From NCBI GenBank assembly GCA_907163375.1, contig CAJQUW010009311.1, positions 1 through 64,000 on the forward strand: 64,000 bases of DNA, read 5' to 3'. Position numbers and translations under genes: made by a program. This DNA comes from Prostheceraeus crozeri. Lineage: Eukaryota > Platyhelminthes > Polycladida > Euryleptidae. Shown here piece after piece: positions 60,303-64,000 of this stretch (positions within the stretch are counted from its first letter, which is position 1; each line of letters begins with the position of its first letter). Under the pieces are notes generated by a model. That model did no database searches. It had not been told where the DNA came from and saw only the letters and a list, made by a program, of their open reading frames with translations.

Positions 60303-62043
60303 CACCCGATTTCCGCGATGTTCGGGAACATCGAGCACTATAGAACTTTAGTTAGTGTCAATAAGATGTTGACAAGCAACCCAAATAGGTAATGCGATTT
60401 GGTCAAATGAATCCGATAAAAAAACGTTACCGTAATTACTGTAATTTATGAAGAGGGCACGTATGCAACAGGTGCAACACCCTTGCCGGCGTCCTTGCGC
60501 ATTACCAACATTTCAACCGCCTCAGATGAACGCACAACACCGCATTTTCGGCTATGTGGACTATGATAGACGACTTTAGATCTCAAACAATTCATTTTCA
60601 TGTGCATCATCGCATCGCTTTTTTGAAAACTCTTGATGTTGTCCAAATGATCGACAAATGATTGATTGCAAGGCACGAGAACCCATTTGAAGTTTTGAAA
60701 AAGTTCGCCTGCTTGTTACGCTTTCAAGACTTTCACTGAAGCGGCTTACGTCTTGAAGTATTTCTAGTTTTGTGATGAAATTCTCAATGTCTAGACGCAA
60801 AATAACTGAAACGTCATGTGTTTGATAACGTGATACATCCAGTGCCTTGTGCTCTCACGTGCTTTTCGTGTTTTACACGCCCTTTCTTTTAGCTACTGTT
60901 TTTACACTGCCCTGTGTACACTTGTTGCTGTCATGTGACACAAGAAATACAAATAACAATGGATGCTTTCTCATTCCTTTTCAATAGCAGCTGCATAGAA
61001 GGTTGTAACGTAGTAACAATGTCAAGGACTCAGTAGAAAGATCTGACAATACATTGCTTAAATCAAATGCGTTGAATGTCACAAAATGTCACTAATGCTT
61101 TATGAAAAGTGCGACACTCTTTTACTTGTCGTCGTTAAAAGAGAAAATTTACTCTTTGGAAGTGCAGCTGGAAATTAACATGTGCATGGACCCTTTATCC
61201 GACGCATGTACACGGACCCTTTAACACAAGGCCTGGTCACGTCCCATTCATCGGATGTATGCACCAGATGCCTGTGCTCAGCTCGAATCGGAGCCGGAAT
61301 TGAAGATTTCCACCTGTAGGTTCTGATGTAAAATGCAAGCTATCGTTTGCAATCCTTTGTAAACGAAACGTTGTCGAAGTGTTTTCCAACCAGTACTGCA
61401 CTAAGAGCGACTCTGTCTCTAAGCCAGGTCGTACCATTGGACAGACAAGATGAACAATGAGTTGTGAGTTTACATCGTGTGCATCATAGAGGATGGCTTA
61501 TGTATATGTTGAATATCCTTTGCTTATTCTTCTTACAGTCAATTGTTTTACTACTACAATTAATTCTATTGAGTGATAGGCTGTGATTAGCAGTGCAATA
61601 TCGCGAATAGGAAATTGAAGTTAGAAGCTGACGTAATCTATGAGTTGCTGGGCGATGCTCCGACGGAGTGAATTTCGTTTGAGCTGTTCCTTCTGTTGAA
61701 ATCATGACTGGTTTTCTGCTCTGTTATATCCAGAATAGCCACTTATCTGCGAGACAATTACGCATGAATGACAGATAGCATCGAGGCGTTGTCACCACAG
61801 AAATCCTCCTTTTCGCTTTGTTTTTCGGCACCGTTATCATGCCATTGGATGTCCACAACGCAATTGTTTTCACAATTTTTGCACATTAAAAACAGTGCCG
61901 CGACGTGGACACACGTTGCCATGACAACGATACCTGAAGAATGGCCTAAGATTTACCGTACCAAAGAAGAGACATAGCGTCGAGATCATACCAATTTGTA
62001 GGATTAACTTCATGTCACGTCATCTTTCATCGTTGATTTTCAG
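60303..62043. other. Host DNA upstream of the MINDY-4 exons
   Basis: Probably intronic or intergenic. Minus-strand frames at 60,446-60,800, 61,237-61,437 and 61,484-61,705 have no recognised domain. I find no further MINDY-4 exon. Confidence 0.5.
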
Positions 62044-62254
62044 GTGCATCAGCGACATGGACAATTCGAATACAGTACTGATGGCTGCTCATGGTTATTG
62101 TTCCCAAGAGATGGTGAATCTTCTGATTATTGGTCGCTGTGCCTCCAATGTGTTCAACGATGTCCTGGAGGTTGATGGCATGCATTTGAAAGGCGTACCC
62201 TCGCGAACTGACATCGGTCTGCTCTCTCTTCATGAGTATTACAAGACCTGTGAA
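62044..62254 (+). CDS. MINDY4: MINDY-4 (FAM188B) deubiquitinase, exon
   Basis: Bounded by TTTTCAG (62,043) and GTAAGT (62,255). It encodes AAHGYCSQEMVNLLIIGRCA, SNVFNDVLEVDG and GVPSRTDIGLLSLHEYY, matching the central MINDY-4 catalytic region (HGYCTQE, NLLLTGKAVSNVFND, IGFLSLFEHYN). MINDY-4 enzymes cleave Lys48-linked polyubiquitin. The catalytic Cys lies in an earlier exon not seen here. Host gene, plus strand, entry and exit phases fit the next exon. Confidence 0.88.
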
Positions 62255-63410
62255 GTAAGTCGCCGATAAAATAAACTGCACTGTACGATTATCTACAGTA
62301 GAGCATTTGTAGGTAACCATGTTGGGATAGAGGGCCGCTAATTACAGCAATGAGGTTGACTCCATGCACATGCAGGTAGTAGAATCCGCATAGATAATCA
62401 ATCATGCTGGTAGTAAAGTAAAGTGAAATTAAAAAATATTCGCAAAGTAAAATAATTTGCTGTATTATTATTTCAGTGTTTGATATCACCAAGTTGCAAG
62501 CTCTCTGTCGAGTGATTTGCTTGGCTGTTGAAGCAACGTATGCTTTTAGACAACTTGAATTACAACGCATGTTCTTCGATTGATCGAGTCAGCTTTGCAT
62601 GTCCGTTGACGAAGCTCGGAGGTCCGAGCGAAAACATTGAAAATTCAAAAATAAATCCGAGGTGTCCATCAAGAAGAGGTTTTGGAGTTTCGAAAATTTG
62701 AATCTTCCCTCGCAGAACAAGATAAAAATTGAATAATATATTTTAGATATACCATCGGTCTGTGGTGATTGAGTGTATAAAAAAATGGCGACTTTTCTGA
62801 GACCGTTATTTTAAATTCATTCCAATTTTGCTTCTCCAGAAGAAGGTGTACACCAAAAATTTAGGAATAAATTTAAATAAGAGTCAGAAAGCTCGCCATT
62901 TTTTAAATACACTCAAGATGAAACTTGACAATGAAAATCGAAGCATTTTTTCTACTTATGTTGCAAGCAAAAATTAATTTTTTCTACAATATCATAACGT
63001 GAAATTTTCTTGTTTTGCCGGAACTCTGAGATATTTTGTAAATCCGACACAAACTTAAATTCGTGTTCAGTGCTGGAACCCTGAGTCGTAGATATTTCGT
63101 CTATTGTTAACTAAATTGTCGTTTTCTTTTTAATCTATGAATGTCGGTACGGCAAATCTTTGTGGTTAAGATTACACCTAGTGCCTAATCCATTGATGAT
63201 CTTTCAAGGGCCGCATTTGACCTCCTTCTATTGTGTGTAAATCAATTTAACAAATGTTGAGAACAATGCACACCTCTCTCATTTATTGACTTTCATTTCC
63301 GTATTTTAAGATGACATCGTTGTTGATATTACATGTACTTGTAAGTTACGTGAATGACATTGATGCACAACTTTTGTCATTTAGATTTTCTCATCAACAT
63401 TCTGTTGCAG
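62255..63410 (+). other. Intron of the MINDY-4 gene
   Basis: 1,156 bases from GTAAGT to TTCTGTTGCAG. AT-rich, no other gene or element recognised. Confidence 0.8.
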
Positions 63411-63591
63411 GTGGGGTCCTTTTACAAAACGCCACGCTACCCTATATGGCTTATCTGTGCGGAAAGCCATTTCTCAGTGCTATTCTCTCTACGTAGTGAA
63501 TTGGTATCTGATTGGAAGGCCGAACGCCGGTTTGATCTCTTCTTTTATGACGGCCTTTCAAGACAAGACGAGGAAATTCGACTGACCATAG
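63411..63591 (+). CDS. MINDY4: MINDY-4 (FAM188B) deubiquitinase, next exon
   Basis: Encodes [20 protein letters not shown], then FSVLFSL, W(K)[13 protein letters not shown] and EIRLTI, matching MINDY-4 (VGxFLKTPRFPIW, ESHFSILFSL, RLFDLYYYDGL, IRLTI). The conserved ESHF His belongs to the catalytic core. Ends at a G/GTGAAT donor; the gene continues beyond the window or in later exons not recognised. Confidence 0.9.
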
Positions 63592-64000
63592 GTGAATCAT
63601 TGTTGACGCTTTGAATTTTAAGTAATTATAGATCTTCAAATCGATGAAACATGTCAATGAGATATTCGTTCAAAGGTAAATCACTATTATGTAATGCATG
63701 CTTCGAAGTCTTCAGATAATCGTGAAATTAATGCAGTCGTACTGCATCAAATTTAAAGCTTTGAAATCAAAATCTTCAAAGAAACGAAAAGACTATGAAT
63801 GCGTTGAAATTAAATACTACTGGCGAAAAAAAACCGATCGTCGGCCGGGCACTTTGGAAAAATGAATAGATATTAGAAGGCCGATTTTTTTAAAAGAGTC
63901 AAATTGTCATACACATACTATTTCCTGTGTTTTAACAATCTCAAAAACAATAACTGCACTATGATAAAACACTGGTGTACCACAATGGGTACGAAACTTG
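63592..64000 (+). other. Following MINDY-4 intron
   Basis: About 400 bases of AT-rich sequence with no exon or element seen. Confidence 0.6.

Noticed and set aside
60446-60800. Minus-strand frames near the second hairpin
   Set aside because: Short, interrupted, with no recognised motif; possibly an old repeat but I cannot name it.

Overview
The window is animal nuclear DNA, most likely from a marine invertebrate. The firmest host signal is at the right end: two exons of a MINDY-4 (FAM188B) type deubiquitinase with correct splice sites. Splice signals, CCAAT/TATA promoters, non-LTR retrotransposon tails and a Penelope-like element fit this. I cannot name the species.

Most of the window is two Polinton/Maverick (adintovirus-like) elements. 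Element 1 (6,808-30,022, about 23.2 kb) starts AGTAGT, ends ACTACT, is flanked by the 6-bp duplication GACACT and has terminal inverted repeats of about 1.3 kb built from satellite-like units. It looks whole. It carries a protein-primed type DNA polymerase B, chromodomain integrase, FtsK/A32-type ATPase, adenain-like protease, F54H12.2-like major capsid protein, two paralogous structural proteins, a basic core protein, a small membrane-active protein, RING proteins and an exonuclease-like protein. Element 2 (37,069-57,660, about 20.6 kb) has the duplication ATTACT, 341-bp terminal repeats and a similar gene set in mirror orientation. It is broken, with roughly ten or more disruptions.

The most unusual content is a transcription module in both elements: an open gene for a TATA-binding-protein homologue (two TBP repeats, YEPELFP or YEVELFP motif) next to one or two small PC4-like genes. 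Many genes in both elements have TATA boxes, often with CCAAT, AP-1 or CRE sites. Element 2 also has three hairpins sharing a TCGGAA loop with co-varying stems, repeated E2F-like sites and a short TTAGGG tract.

Region by region: 1-11,223 is a large palindrome. Its left arm is a noisy inverted copy of the left end of element 1 plus host flank, probably an assembly artefact or an unpolished inverted duplication. 6,808-30,022 is element 1. 30,029-35,227 is host DNA with LINE 3' remnants. 35,228-58,752 is a Penelope-like element split by element 2 and by a small hairpin insertion. 58,753-64,000 is host DNA with a second hairpin insertion and the MINDY-4 exons.
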